In this document: one piece after another, positions 6,908 to 14,820 of the stretch
Numbering within the stretch: the first letter of the stretch is position 1
How the letters are laid out: each line of letters begins with the position of its first letter
NCBI GenBank assembly: GCA_003510795.1
Contig: DOKP01000076.1
Location: 19,343 to 44,497, forward strand
Direction of reading: 5' to 3'
From: Candidatus Moraniibacteriota bacterium
GTDB taxonomy: Bacteria > Patescibacteriota > Minisyncoccia > Moranbacterales > UBA9337
DNA: 25,155 nt
The notes under the pieces: model-generated
Databases searched by the model: none
Seen by the model: the letters and a program-made list of their open reading frames with translations, nothing else
What the model was told of the DNA's origin: nothing
Program-made: the position numbers and the translations under genes

Positions 6908-7270
6908 ATGTACAAAAAGATTTGTTGTTTAAGTATTGAATGTGTACCAGATCAAGATGGTCGCCAAACAAATTGGCTCCTCGAAGATCCCAACAACAGC
7001 ATTCGCGAGGCCATTGTCACTCTTGCCAAAGAAACGCCCGTCAATGACAGAAGATTCAACATGACAGAAATCGGACATTTGCTAATACTAGTATACAGAT
7101 ACCCGCTGGTGTCAGCACTTGGACCTTTTGTCGGTAGCAACTACCGCGCCCTTATTTCAAAATCAGACAACGGTTCATCGGGAGCAAAAACTGCTATTAA
7201 TTTTATTCTGGCAGAAAAAAGTACTCGTGGCCACAATTCCAAAGACCTGCACATCCCGCTTTTTGGCTAA
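6908..7270 (+). CDS. hypothetical protein, orphan
   Basis: A 120-residue protein not recognised as any family. It begins MYKKICCLSIECVPDQDGRQ, with three cysteines in the first dozen residues. It is soluble, has no signal peptide or membrane helix, and carries a hydrophobic segment around 57-75 (EIGHLLILVYRYPLVSALG). The reading frame is supported by a perfect SD and by a terminator-like hairpin about 30 bp after the stop. Codons are visibly richer in C and G third positions (AAC, GCC, GTC, CTG, CGC) than those of neighbouring genes, which suggests a different origin. It stands alone between a palindromic repeat and the converging thiI gene. Function unknown. Confidence 0.7.
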   Translation: MYKKICCLSIECVPDQDGRQTNWLLEDPNNSIREAIVTLAKETPVNDRRFNMTEIGHLLILVYRYPLVSALGPFVGSNYRALISKSDNGSSGAKTAINFILAEKSTRGHNSKDLHIPLFG

Positions 7271-7300
7271 GCAGTATCTTTGACCTCAGTCTGCAAAACG

Positions 7301-7336
7301 AAAGGAGATGTTCTCGAAACCGAGATATCTCCTTTT
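7301..7336 (+). terminator. hairpin after the orphan ORF
   Basis: Arms AAAGGAGAT (7301-7309) and ATCTCCTTTT (7327-7336), with an inner CTCG/CGAG pair, are followed by an A-rich run. The TTTT end makes it a plausible intrinsic terminator on the plus strand. Confidence 0.55.
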
Positions 7337-7401
7337 AAAATTCAAAAATATAAAACAATTTGATACTAAAACAATTTAAACATTTTTAATATCTAAAACA
7401 T

Positions 7402-8568
7402 TTAAACAACCTTCACTATTTCCATTTCTTCAATCGCCCCCCTCACCAATTCATTCACATCCAATTTTTCTTCCGCCAACTTCACTTCTTCCAAGTTAGC
7501 TTTAGTTTCTGGATGCTTGGGTACAAAGCGCGTACAGCAATCTTCATGCGGTAAAATAGAAGTTTCATAAGTCCCAATTTCTTGGGATTTTTTTATAATT
7601 TCTATCTTATCAAAACCAATCAGTGGTCGAAAAATCGGAAGGCTAATTGAGTTATCGGTAACAAAAATATTTTCCAATGTTTGGGAAGCCACTTGTGAAA
7701 GAACTTCACCCGTAACCAACGCTAGAGATTTATTTTTTATTGCCACCGCTTCAGCTATCTTCATCATTAATCTTCGATAAAGCACTACCCTTAATTTCTC
7801 TGGGCAGTTAAGCACAATCTGTTGCTGGATTTTAGCAAAAGGCACCATAAAAACTTTAGCTCGTCCTTGAAACTTGGAAAGCTCTTGAGCAAGGGCTAAA
7901 ACTTTTTCATTTGAAGCCATGCTGGTATATGGTAAAGAATGAAAATGAATAAAATCCACCCTCGCTCCTCTTTTTAAAATATAATAAGCCGCTACCGGCG
8001 AATCAATCCCTCCTGAAAGCAAAGCCAAAACTCTACCTCCGCTTCCCACTGGTAATCCACCTGCTCCCTGAATTTTATCCACATAAACGAAAGCTCGCCG
8101 ATTGGCTAATTCTATGAAACATTCAGTCTGCGCATCTTTTAATTTAACCTGGGCTTTGGTTTTTTCCCAAATAAAAGCCCCTATTTCTTTATTAATTTCT
8201 TGACTCGTCAAGGGAAAATTTTTATCCGCTCGTGAAGCCGTTATTCTAAAACTATCAAAAACTTTATCAGCCAAAAGTTCCCCACAAGTTTTTTTTAATT
8301 CTTCTATATCCTGCGCTGATTCCAGCGCAAACGAAAAATTAACTATTCCAAAAACTTCTTTTAAAATTAAAAGTTTTTCTTTTTCAATTTCTAAATCCTT
8401 TTTAATTTCGACGACTATTCTCCCGGCTAGTTTTCGCACTTTCCAAAAATTATTTTCACCAAACTCTTTTCTTAATCTGCTATCAATATTTTCGACTAAC
8501 TTTTTTTCAAAATAATCTCTATTTTTCCCCTTTAAAGCAATCTCATCGTAGTGGCACAATATAATCAT
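7402..8568 (-). CDS. thiI: tRNA 4-thiouridine synthetase ThiI (no rhodanese domain)
   Basis: A 388-residue enzyme that adenylates uridine-8 of tRNA for sulfur transfer, giving s4U. The N-terminal ferredoxin-like domain begins at residue 1 (MIILCHYDEIALKGKNRDYF, typical of ThiI), the THUMP tRNA-binding domain spans about 60-165, and the PP-loop pyrophosphatase domain has SGGIDS at 185-190. The TGEVLSQVASQT segment (286-297) is also characteristic. The C-terminal rhodanese domain of E. coli ThiI is absent, as in Bacillus-type enzymes, so sulfur must arrive by another route. Cys344-Cys345 (HEDCCTRFVPKHP) is the usual motif near the end. No cysteine desulfurase gene is nearby. The gene is convergent with the orphan ORF. 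Confidence 0.92.
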   Translation of the reverse strand: MIILCHYDEIALKGKNRDYFEKKLVENIDSRLRKEFGENNFWKVRKLAGRIVVEIKKDLEIEKEKLLILKEVFGIVNFSFALESAQDIEELKKTCGELLADKVFDSFRITASRADKNFPLTSQEINKEIGAFIWEKTKAQVKLKDAQTECFIELANRRAFVYVDKIQGAGGLPVGSGGRVLALLSGGIDSPVAAYYILKRGARVDFIHFHSLPYTSMASNEKVLALAQELSKFQGRAKVFMVPFAKIQQQIVLNCPEKLRVVLYRRLMMKIAEAVAIKNKSLALVTGEVLSQVASQTLENIFVTDNSISLPIFRPLIGFDKIEIIKKSQEIGTYETSILPHEDCCTRFVPKHPETKANLEEVKLAEEKLDVNELVRGAIEEMEIVKVV

Positions 8569-8576
8569 ATTCTTAC

Positions 8577-8592
8577 TCCGCCAACTGGCGGA
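8577..8592. repeat. TCCGCCA/TGGCGGA palindrome
   Basis: A perfect 7-bp inverted repeat with a 2-nt spacer lies directly upstream of thiI. It is GC-rich in an AT-rich gap. Low-complexity TTAACATT/AAACAATT repeats follow to about 8640. Confidence 0.6.
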
Positions 8593-8711
8593 TTAGCATA
8601 TTAACATGTTAGCATTTTAACATTAAAACAATTTAACAATAATAGCAATTTGTCATTTGCATATTTGCGTTATTCGCATTCATTCACACATTTGTATTGC
8701 ATCTCAACGAT

Positions 8712-8740
8712 TTGACAATTTATCCTAATAGTAATATTAT
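8712..8740 (+). promoter_or_regulatory. sigma70-type promoter of the Fur-family gene
   Basis: A perfect TTGACA (8712-8717) and TATTAT (8735-8740) are separated by 17 bp. The predicted start near 8747 falls inside the candidate operator at 8744-8762, which fits autorepression. Confidence 0.75.
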
Positions 8741-8743
8741 CTA

Positions 8744-8762
8744 ATTAGGAATAATTACTAAT
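8744..8762. promoter_or_regulatory. candidate Fur/PerR-like operator
   Basis: ATTAG and CTAAT form an imperfect inverted repeat over the predicted transcription start. On the minus strand it contains ATTAGTAATTA (8752-8762), also present upstream of rubrerythrin at 9195-9205. The AT-rich dyad resembles PerR-type boxes in character but is not an exact match. Confidence 0.45.
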
Positions 8763-8770
8763 AATAGAAA

Positions 8771-9142
8771 ATGGCTGAAAGATTAACTAATCAAAAACAA
8801 TTTATATTAGACTATCTGCAAGATACGACTACTCATCCCACTGCAGAAGAGATCTATTTGAATGTAAAAAAATATCTTCCCCGCATAAGCCTAGGCACCA
8901 TATATAGAAATTTAGAAAATTTTGTAGCTACTGAAAAAATTTTAGAAATAAACGGAGCAACTAAAAGATTTGATGGGGATATGAGTGATCATCAGCATTT
9001 TATTTGCAATTCCTGTGGAAAAGTATATGATATTTTTTGCAAAATCCCACAGATTAAAAATTTCCAAAGCCATATTCACAAAATTGGAAAAATAGAAAAA
9101 TATCAAATTTTATTTTACGGAACATGTAAAGAATGCAAATAA
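8771..9142 (+). CDS. Fur-family metalloregulator, PerR-like
   Basis: A 123-residue Fur-superfamily repressor. The winged-helix domain (1-75) carries the family signatures HPTAEEIY and SLGTIYRNL. The dimerisation/metal domain has the sensing-site segment DHQHFICNSCGKVYDI and a second CxxC in the C-terminal GTCKECK, giving the structural Cys4 zinc site. The position directly upstream of rubrerythrin and desulfoferrodoxin, and a shared motif in both promoters, argue for a peroxide-sensing PerR-like role rather than iron-uptake control; no iron transporter is nearby. Slightly shorter than typical PerR (about 145). Fur or Zur assignment is not excluded. Confidence 0.85.
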   Translation: MAERLTNQKQFILDYLQDTTTHPTAEEIYLNVKKYLPRISLGTIYRNLENFVATEKILEINGATKRFDGDMSDHQHFICNSCGKVYDIFCKIPQIKNFQSHIHKIGKIEKYQILFYGTCKECK

Positions 9143-9194
9143 TAATTTTTATAATAAATTAAACTAACAATTATTTATTCGTATATTGGTACGG

Positions 9195-9205
9195 ATTAGT
9201 AATTA
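9195..9205 (+). promoter_or_regulatory. candidate regulator site upstream of rubrerythrin
   Basis: ATTAGTAATTA is shared, in inverse orientation, with the operator before the Fur-family gene. It lies just downstream of a possible -10 (TATATT at 9182-9187), a position where a bound repressor would block transcription. Confidence 0.4.
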
Positions 9206-9217
9206 GTAAAGAACGTC

Positions 9218-9805
9218 ATGCAAAAAACAATCGAAAATTTAACTAAAGCTTTTATTGGAGAGTCTCAGGCCAGAAATCGCTATTCAATGTATGCAAAAAT
9301 TGCTAAAAATGAAGGCTATGAGCAGATCTCTGCTATTTTTGAAGAAACCGCTGATCAAGAAAAAGAACACGCCAAGCAACTTTTCAAAATGATAAATGAA
9401 CTCAAAAAAGAATCTGGAGAAAATAAATATGAAGAAATAACCGTCGAATCTTCTGCGCCAACTACTTTAGGTACGACTTTGGAAAATCTCCAAGCTGCTA
9501 TCAATGGAGAACATTATGAATACGAAAGCATGTATCCCGAATTTTCTGCCACCGCCAAAGAAGAAAGTTTAACAAAAATCTCTGCTCGACTAATGTTTAT
9601 TGGTAAAGCAGAGGCTCATCATAAAGAAAGATATTTAAAATTACTAGCTAATTTGCAAAATATAACCACCTTTAAAAAAGAAGCTGAGGCAGAGTGGACT
9701 TGCCGAAAATGTGGCTATGCCCACACTGGCAAAAATGCTCCCGACAGATGTCCAGCTTGCGATCATCCCGTCGCTTATTATCAGATAAAGTCTGAACAAT
9801 ATTAA
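9218..9805 (+). CDS. rbr: rubrerythrin
   Basis: A 195-residue non-haem diiron peroxidase that reduces hydrogen peroxide in anaerobes. The N-terminal ferritin-like four-helix domain has the expected ligands: Glu15 (FIGESQARNRY), Glu48 and His51 (EKEH), Glu98 and Glu101 (GEHYEYE), Glu132 and His135 (EAHH). The C-terminal rubredoxin-like domain (about 157-195) has four cysteines, Cys162/165 (CRKCGY) and Cys178/181 (CPACDHP). The length matches classical rubrerythrin. It lies between the Fur-like regulator and desulfoferrodoxin, 23 bp before the latter, so the last two genes probably share a transcript ending at 10229-10258. Confidence 0.97.
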   Translation: MQKTIENLTKAFIGESQARNRYSMYAKIAKNEGYEQISAIFEETADQEKEHAKQLFKMINELKKESGENKYEEITVESSAPTTLGTTLENLQAAINGEHYEYESMYPEFSATAKEESLTKISARLMFIGKAEAHHKERYLKLLANLQNITTFKKEAEAEWTCRKCGYAHTGKNAPDRCPACDHPVAYYQIKSEQY

Positions 9806-9828
9806 TTAATTATCTTAACTATAAAAAT

Positions 9829-10215
9829 ATGAATGTAAAAAATAGAAACGAAGTTTATAAATGTGCCATTTGCGGCAATATCGTAGAAGTTTTGCATGTT
9901 GGTGGCAGTGAACTGGTTTGTTGTGGCCAACCGATGAACTTAATGAAAGAAAATACCCAGGAAGCTTCCACGGAAAAACATATTCCCATTATAGAAAAAA
10001 CAGCAATTGGAATCAAAGTTACAGTAGGAGAAGTTCTTCATCCGATGGAAGAGAAACATTATATAGAATGGATTGAGGTTATTTCAGTTGGAAAATCTTA
10101 CAAAAAGTTTCTTAGTCCAGGAGATGCTCCAGTGGCTGAATTTTGCCTAGAAAACACCGAGGATTTATTGGTTCGTGAATACTGCAATATCCATGGACTT
10201 TGGAAAAATATCTAA
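9829..10215 (+). CDS. dfx: desulfoferrodoxin (superoxide reductase)
   Basis: A 128-residue two-iron superoxide reductase converting superoxide to peroxide, which rubrerythrin upstream then reduces. The N-terminal desulforedoxin domain binds iron through Cys12, Cys15, Cys31 and Cys32 (CAIC and VCCGQPM). The C-terminal catalytic site has His51 beside Glu50 (EKHIP), His71 (LHPME), His77 (KHYIEW), Cys119 and His122 (EYCNIHG), the His4-Cys centre II. All ligands are present, so an active class I (2Fe) enzyme is expected. A strong terminator follows 14 bp after the stop. Confidence 0.97.
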   Translation: MNVKNRNEVYKCAICGNIVEVLHVGGSELVCCGQPMNLMKENTQEASTEKHIPIIEKTAIGIKVTVGEVLHPMEEKHYIEWIEVISVGKSYKKFLSPGDAPVAEFCLENTEDLLVREYCNIHGLWKNI

Positions 10216-10228
10216 AAAAATCAATCTT

Positions 10229-10258
10229 AAAAAAACAGGCATTAATGACCTGTTTTTT
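10229..10258. terminator. bidirectional intrinsic terminator after dfx
   Basis: AAAAAACAGG and CCTGTTTTTT form a 10-bp stem with a 9-nt loop, followed by a T run. A and T tracts on both sides make it usable from either strand. Confidence 0.85.
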
Positions 10259-10338
10259 TAAGTATATATTTACACTACTGTGTTGCCAAGTTGTTTTAAT
10301 GTTTTCATGCTCACTTGTTTTTATGATTTTCGCTTTTA

Positions 10339-10367
10339 TTGAAAAAATCCGGTAAATAAGCTAGGAT
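10339..10367 (+). promoter_or_regulatory. possible promoter of the O-antigen-ligase-like gene
   Basis: TTGAAA (10339-10344) is followed after 17 bp by TAGGAT (10362-10367). The -10 is a partial match. The start codon is 25 bp further on. Confidence 0.4.
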
Positions 10368-10392
10368 TATAAAAAGCTTAAAAAACACCTCA

Positions 10393-11682
10393 ATGCTCAC
10401 TAAATTAAATCAGGGTTTGTTTTATTTTTTCATCCTCCTTTTGCCTTGGCAAACTATTTTAATTCTGAAAGAAGTTGAAATAAATAATGAAAAATTTCAA
10501 TATGGCACTATTGGAATTTATTTATTTGAAATAATATTGCTAATTTGGGTATTGTCTAATATTTTAGTGCTAAAAAATTATTCCGATAAAAAAATATTAT
10601 TTTCTATTTTAAGCTTTGCTTCTTTTTCCGCCTTATCGATTTTATGGTCTGATGATAAATTGCTTTCTTTTTATTTTTTATTTCCAATACTCTTGGGCAG
10701 TTTCTTATTTTTAATTCTACAAAAGAAAGTCTTAATATTTAAAAATATTACTTTTGCTTTTATATTTTCCGCTTCCCTGCATGGAATACTGGGACTCTAT
10801 CAATTCTTAAGTCAAAATAGTTTTTCTAATAAGTGGCTAGGGATATCTGAACACATAGCCTGGCAAGGGGGCTCTTCTGTGATAGAGGTGTCGACAGGGC
10901 GGTTTCTCAGAGCTTATGGTGCGATGCCTCACCCCAATATTCTTGGCGGACTTCTTCTTATCACTATTCTACTGGGCATTGGCGCCTACTTAAAAACTTC
11001 TTCTTTTGAAAAAAAATGGCGCTATTTCCTGATAGCGACAATTACAATAAATTTCTTCTCACTCTTGTCTACTTTTTCTCGATCTTCTTTTTTAGCTCTC
11101 TCTTTTGGATTAATCTTATTTTTCGCCTACAATGTTTACAATAATAAGAAATATCAGATTAAAGCTCTCTTGATGTTTTTGGGTGTATTTTTTATTATAG
11201 GTTTTATTTTCTTTTCTTCTTTTTCTGAATTACTTATGGGCAGGATGCAGGCGAATTCTCGCTTAGAAAGAAAGTCTGTCAATGAACGTAGCCTGCTTGT
11301 TCATCAAGCTCAAAAAATTATAGTTAAAAATCCAATTATCGGGATAGGCATTGGAAATTATACTCATGTTCTTTTAAAAAACAACCCCGATATAAAAAAA
11401 AACTGGCTTCTCCAACCAGTTCACAATGTTTATCTATTAATTTTTGCGGAGCTGGGCGCTATTGGGTTTTCTCTATTTTTATTTATTGTAATTTTTATGA
11501 TTTATAATTTCATAGAATCTTTTAAAAAAGAAGATTCTAACAGGGTTATTTTTTCCGTTATAACTGTATCTCTGCTTTTAATAGCCCTATTTGATCATTG
11601 GCTTTGGACGACCCATTTCGGAGTTATAGCCTTCTGGTTGCTTATTAGCTTTTCGAGGGAAAAAGACCTTACTCATGCTTGA
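10393..11682 (+). CDS. O-antigen ligase / polymerase-like membrane protein (Wzy/WaaL superfamily)
   Basis: A 429-residue polytopic membrane protein with about ten to twelve hydrophobic helices and a large extracytoplasmic loop (about 280-345). Family marks are RAYGAMPHPNILGG (173-186), a STFSRSSFLAL segment with Arg230, and the loop-end motif QPVHNVYLLIFAELG with His344 and Glu353, as in O-antigen ligase and polymerase proteins (PF04932 type). Such proteins transfer or polymerise undecaprenyl-linked glycans outside the membrane. The nearby flippase and two GT2 enzymes on the facing strand support a surface polysaccharide pathway. Whether it is a polymerase, a ligase or a protein glycosylation oligosaccharyltransferase cannot be decided. 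It overlaps the converging GT2 gene by 14 bp at the 3' end. Confidence 0.8.
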   Translation: MLTKLNQGLFYFFILLLPWQTILILKEVEINNEKFQYGTIGIYLFEIILLIWVLSNILVLKNYSDKKILFSILSFASFSALSILWSDDKLLSFYFLFPILLGSFLFLILQKKVLIFKNITFAFIFSASLHGILGLYQFLSQNSFSNKWLGISEHIAWQGGSSVIEVSTGRFLRAYGAMPHPNILGGLLLITILLGIGAYLKTSSFEKKWRYFLIATITINFFSLLSTFSRSSFLALSFGLILFFAYNVYNNKKYQIKALLMFLGVFFIIGFIFFSSFSELLMGRMQANSRLERKSVNERSLLVHQAQKIIVKNPIIGIGIGNYTHVLLKNNPDIKKNWLLQPVHNVYLLIFAELGAIGFSLFLFIVIFMIYNFIESFKKEDSNRVIFSVITVSLLLIALFDHWLWTTHFGVIAFWLLISFSREKDLTHA

Positions 11683-12481
11683 TCCTATATTTCCATAAAT
11701 AAAAAACTCTGAGAAATTTTAAAAAATAATATGCCGGCAAGCTAAACCATTTTTTGAAGTAATAATCTTGAGATTTGAAATAGACTGTTTTTTGCTCATA
11801 TCGCTTAGTCGAGCTCTTGCCCTCCAGATGATCTATCTCAAATTTTGGAAAATAAATTATTTCTTTCTTGAGTCTCTTTATCCTTTTACACAAATCCACA
11901 TCTTCATAATATAGAAAAAAATTTTCATCAAACCCTCCTGCCTCCAAAAAGACATCTCTTCTTATAAATATACTTGCCCCGCTAACCCAATCTACTTCTA
12001 TTTTTCTATTGCTACTCCAGAGCTGTTTACTCTTGGCCCATCCCAATTTACTTCTTAAAATTTCTATAATATCCATATCAACACCTACACTCCAGGGCTG
12101 AATATTCCCGCCCTTTAATATCTTTGGCCCAATCACTCCTATATTTTTGTCCTTCTCAAATTCATTTAATAATCTCAAAATATCTCCAGAAATTATTCTC
12201 GTATCTGGATTTAGGAAACACATAAATTTACCCAAAGCTTCTTTGGCTGCAAGATTATTTCCCCTAGCAAATCCTATGTTTTTATTAATCTCAATAATTT
12301 TTATCTTTTTTTGATAACCGTTTTTAAGGTTTTTTAAACTAAAACTATCTAATTTATTCTCGTCATTATTGGCAATAATGATTTCGAAATCCAACCCGGT
12401 TACTTTCTCCATTATAGAAATTAGGCACTGCTCCAAATACCTCTCGCTTTTATAGTTTAATATAATAAAAGATAATTTCAT
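11669..12481 (-). CDS. family 2 glycosyltransferase
   Basis: A 270-residue GT-A-fold glycosyltransferase of the rhamnosyltransferase-like GT2 group. It starts with MKLSFIILNYKSERYLEQCL, has the nucleotide-binding strand FEIIIANND (33-40), the NIGFARGNN block (68-76), the metal-binding NPD at 91-93 and the catalytic-base region FFLYYEDVDLCKR with Glu193-Asp194. No membrane helix is evident, so it acts at the cytoplasmic face on a lipid-linked acceptor. It follows a second GT2 gene by 21 bp and is last in the minus-strand run from rpmH. The donor sugar is unknown. Confidence 0.88.
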   Translation of the reverse strand: MKLSFIILNYKSERYLEQCLISIMEKVTGLDFEIIIANNDENKLDSFSLKNLKNGYQKKIKIIEINKNIGFARGNNLAAKEALGKFMCFLNPDTRIISGDILRLLNEFEKDKNIGVIGPKILKGGNIQPWSVGVDMDIIEILRSKLGWAKSKQLWSSNRKIEVDWVSGASIFIRRDVFLEAGGFDENFFLYYEDVDLCKRIKRLKKEIIYFPKFEIDHLEGKSSTKRYEQKTVYFKSQDYYFKKWFSLPAYYFLKFLRVFYLWKYRIKHE

Positions 12482-12502
12482 AATTTAAACTCGCATCACA
12501 AA

Positions 12503-13348
12503 TTAATTAAAACCCCATCCTGCATCATCATAGGCTTTTTTTACTAAAAGGGCTCTTTCTTTATTTTTCCCCGCTAAGATATCATACTTATTTTTTATTT
12601 TCCTAATCATCAAATATATTTCTATATAAGCTCTCATGGGATAATTAGAATTTTTTCTAAAAAATAAAATACCAGAAAAAACCAAATAATAAATTTTATT
12701 TAAATTTTCTGAACTCCTCTCAAGATGAAAAACTTTGGCGCTAGGCACTATTTTTAATTTAAATTTATTTCTTGTTGCCCTGAGAGAAAAATCAGCATCT
12801 TCATAATATAGAAAAAATTTTTCATCTAACAATCCTATTTTTTTGAAAACTTCTTTTTTAATCAGCATTGCGCAACCCGTTATATATTGGGTCTTTTTAA
12901 TATTATTTACATGTTCGTTTCTCATTTTTAACCAATTGATCCTCCCTCCTGAAAACCATATTTTTTTCTCGCTTTCTTTGTATATAATCGGGCTTAATAT
13001 GCCCACATCAGAATCTTTTTTCGCTTCATTTATTAGAGTTAGTAACGTATCTTTTTCTATTATAGCATCGTTATTCAGAAGAAAAATATAGTCTGCCATT
13101 TTTTCCAAAGACCATTTTATGGCCACATTGTTTCCCGCTGCGAAACCAGCATTATAATTATTTTTTATAAAGTTAAATTTTCCAAATAAAAGTCGAGCTT
13201 CTTCAAAAGATCCATCCGTGGAAGCATTATCAACTACTACTACTTGATAGTTGGGGTAATTTATTTTATAAACACTCTCAAGCGTATTTTTCAAAATATT
13301 TTTTCCATTATAATTTAAAATTATAATAAAAACTTTTGGATAATTCAT
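12503..13348 (-). CDS. family 2 glycosyltransferase
   Basis: A 281-residue GT2 enzyme, paralogous in layout to the next gene. Visible motifs are the N-terminal VFIIILNYNGK strand, VVVVDNASTDGS (36-47), NAGFAAGNN (66-74), the DxD-equivalent LNNDA at 91-95, TGCAMLIKKEVF (157-168) and FFLYYEDADFSLR with Glu183-Asp184. It probably adds successive sugars with its neighbour to a lipid-linked glycan that the flippase upstream would move across the membrane. Spacing is 25 bp from the flippase and 21 bp to the second GT2, consistent with one transcript. Confidence 0.88.
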   Translation of the reverse strand: MNYPKVFIIILNYNGKNILKNTLESVYKINYPNYQVVVVDNASTDGSFEEARLLFGKFNFIKNNYNAGFAAGNNVAIKWSLEKMADYIFLLNNDAIIEKDTLLTLINEAKKDSDVGILSPIIYKESEKKIWFSGGRINWLKMRNEHVNNIKKTQYITGCAMLIKKEVFKKIGLLDEKFFLYYEDADFSLRATRNKFKLKIVPSAKVFHLERSSENLNKIYYLVFSGILFFRKNSNYPMRAYIEIYLMIRKIKNKYDILAGKNKERALLVKKAYDDAGWGFN

Positions 13349-13373
13349 ATTTAATTTAAAAATGAAAAAATTG

Positions 13374-14795
13374 CTATTGCTTAGGGGCAGTCAACAAACT
13401 TTTTACCTCTATAATTGTTATCGCCCTTGTTAACCAGAGAAATAAACCATATACAAAGATACTTCCCAATCCCGCATAAATAAAATTTAAATTATTTAAA
13501 ACTGCTAAAAATAAAGCCATCCACAATCCAGAAAAAATAACTTTACCCCAGCCCTTCATTGAAAGCCTATAATCTACATATTTGCTTACAATGTAAGCTG
13601 TTAAGGCAACCACCAAAAATTCTGTCATTAAAGAAACAGTGGCTGCGCCCATATATGAATATTTTGGAATAAGTGCAAAATTTAAACCAATATTAAAAAC
13701 TGCACAAAATGATAAAACATGCATCAGTTTATTTTGCAGGTTTGCAGAAAGCAAGATGCTATTAAAAAGATTTCCAAAAAATATAAATGCCAAAGCTACA
13801 ATAAGGATTCTCAAAGCATTGGCTGAAATCAAAAACTCTTTCCCTCCTATTATGTTTATGATATCTTCAGCTAAAAATAACGTACCTACAATTAATGGCA
13901 CTATTATAATAATAAAAACTTTAGCAGTTTTGTTTATAATTTTAGTAAAATTAACTTTGTCCGAAAAAACATACATAGAAAGTAGAGGCAAGATTAATCC
14001 CACTATCATACCGGGGAAAAAAGTAATATTTTCAATTATTTTATATGCCATATTATAAATACCTACTGCCTCGCTTCCCTTTAAAACCGATAACATTATT
14101 GTATCCATTTTAAAATACAAAAAAGTAACAAGAGCAGATATTCCCACCGGCATAGACATTTTCAAAAAGCTTTTCCAATAATCAAAATCAAATTTCAAAG
14201 AAAACTTGATGTATTTGCGACTCAAAAAGACGACTATTCCAAAAGTAAGCATGGAACTCCACAAAACAGAGAAGATAATTGCGGTAAATCCCCAGTTATT
14301 TTTAACTGCCAATATTATAAACAAGACCTGAATTATTTTCCCCAGCAACTCAGTAATTGTAACTTTATCCATTCTTAGATTTTTTTGAAAAACTCCATTA
14401 AAAACCATATAAGAAGAAGAAAAAGTATACGAAAGTGCAATTATTAAAATACCTTTTTTGATATCTTCTGAATAAGGCAAAAAAATAAAAAGCAATGGCG
14501 CTATTATAAACAAGGCCAAAGAACTTAGTAGCCTTAAGGAGAAAACATTACTCATTATTTTTTTCTCATCAGCATTATTTCTGGATATTTCTCTTGTAGC
14601 AATAGAATATAATCCCAAATCCAATATCGCTCCGAAAAAAGACAGGAAAGCTAAAACTGTAGCGTAGTCCCCAAATCCTCCCACGCCCAAGTATCTAGTG
14701 ATAAATCCAATGTTAACCAACGCTAAGACTGTTGCGCAGACTTTAGCGATAGTACTAGCTACTACGTTATAAGCTATTTTTCGAGCAAGCGCCAT
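13374..14795 (-). CDS. polysaccharide flippase, Wzx/MATE-like (MOP superfamily)
   Basis: A 473-residue integral membrane protein with about 12-14 transmembrane helices, without a soluble domain. The N-terminal pattern (IAYNVVASTIAKVCATVLAL, then GFITRYLGVGGFGDYA) is typical of polysaccharide-biosynthesis transporters that flip lipid-linked oligosaccharides. The neighbouring two GT2 genes downstream fit this role. The gene starts 25 bp after jag, so glycan export is transcriptionally joined to the rpmH-yidC-jag operon. MurJ-like lipid II flippase activity is less likely given the context but is not excluded. Confidence 0.85.
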   Translation of the reverse strand: MALARKIAYNVVASTIAKVCATVLALVNIGFITRYLGVGGFGDYATVLAFLSFFGAILDLGLYSIATREISRNNADEKKIMSNVFSLRLLSSLALFIIAPLLFIFLPYSEDIKKGILIIALSYTFSSSYMVFNGVFQKNLRMDKVTITELLGKIIQVLFIILAVKNNWGFTAIIFSVLWSSMLTFGIVVFLSRKYIKFSLKFDFDYWKSFLKMSMPVGISALVTFLYFKMDTIMLSVLKGSEAVGIYNMAYKIIENITFFPGMIVGLILPLLSMYVFSDKVNFTKIINKTAKVFIIIIVPLIVGTLFLAEDIINIIGGKEFLISANALRILIVALAFIFFGNLFNSILLSANLQNKLMHVLSFCAVFNIGLNFALIPKYSYMGAATVSLMTEFLVVALTAYIVSKYVDYRLSMKGWGKVIFSGLWMALFLAVLNNLNFIYAGLGSIFVYGLFLWLTRAITIIEVKSLLTAPKQ

Positions 14796-14820
14796 TGGTT
14801 AACGTTTTAAATTTATATTA

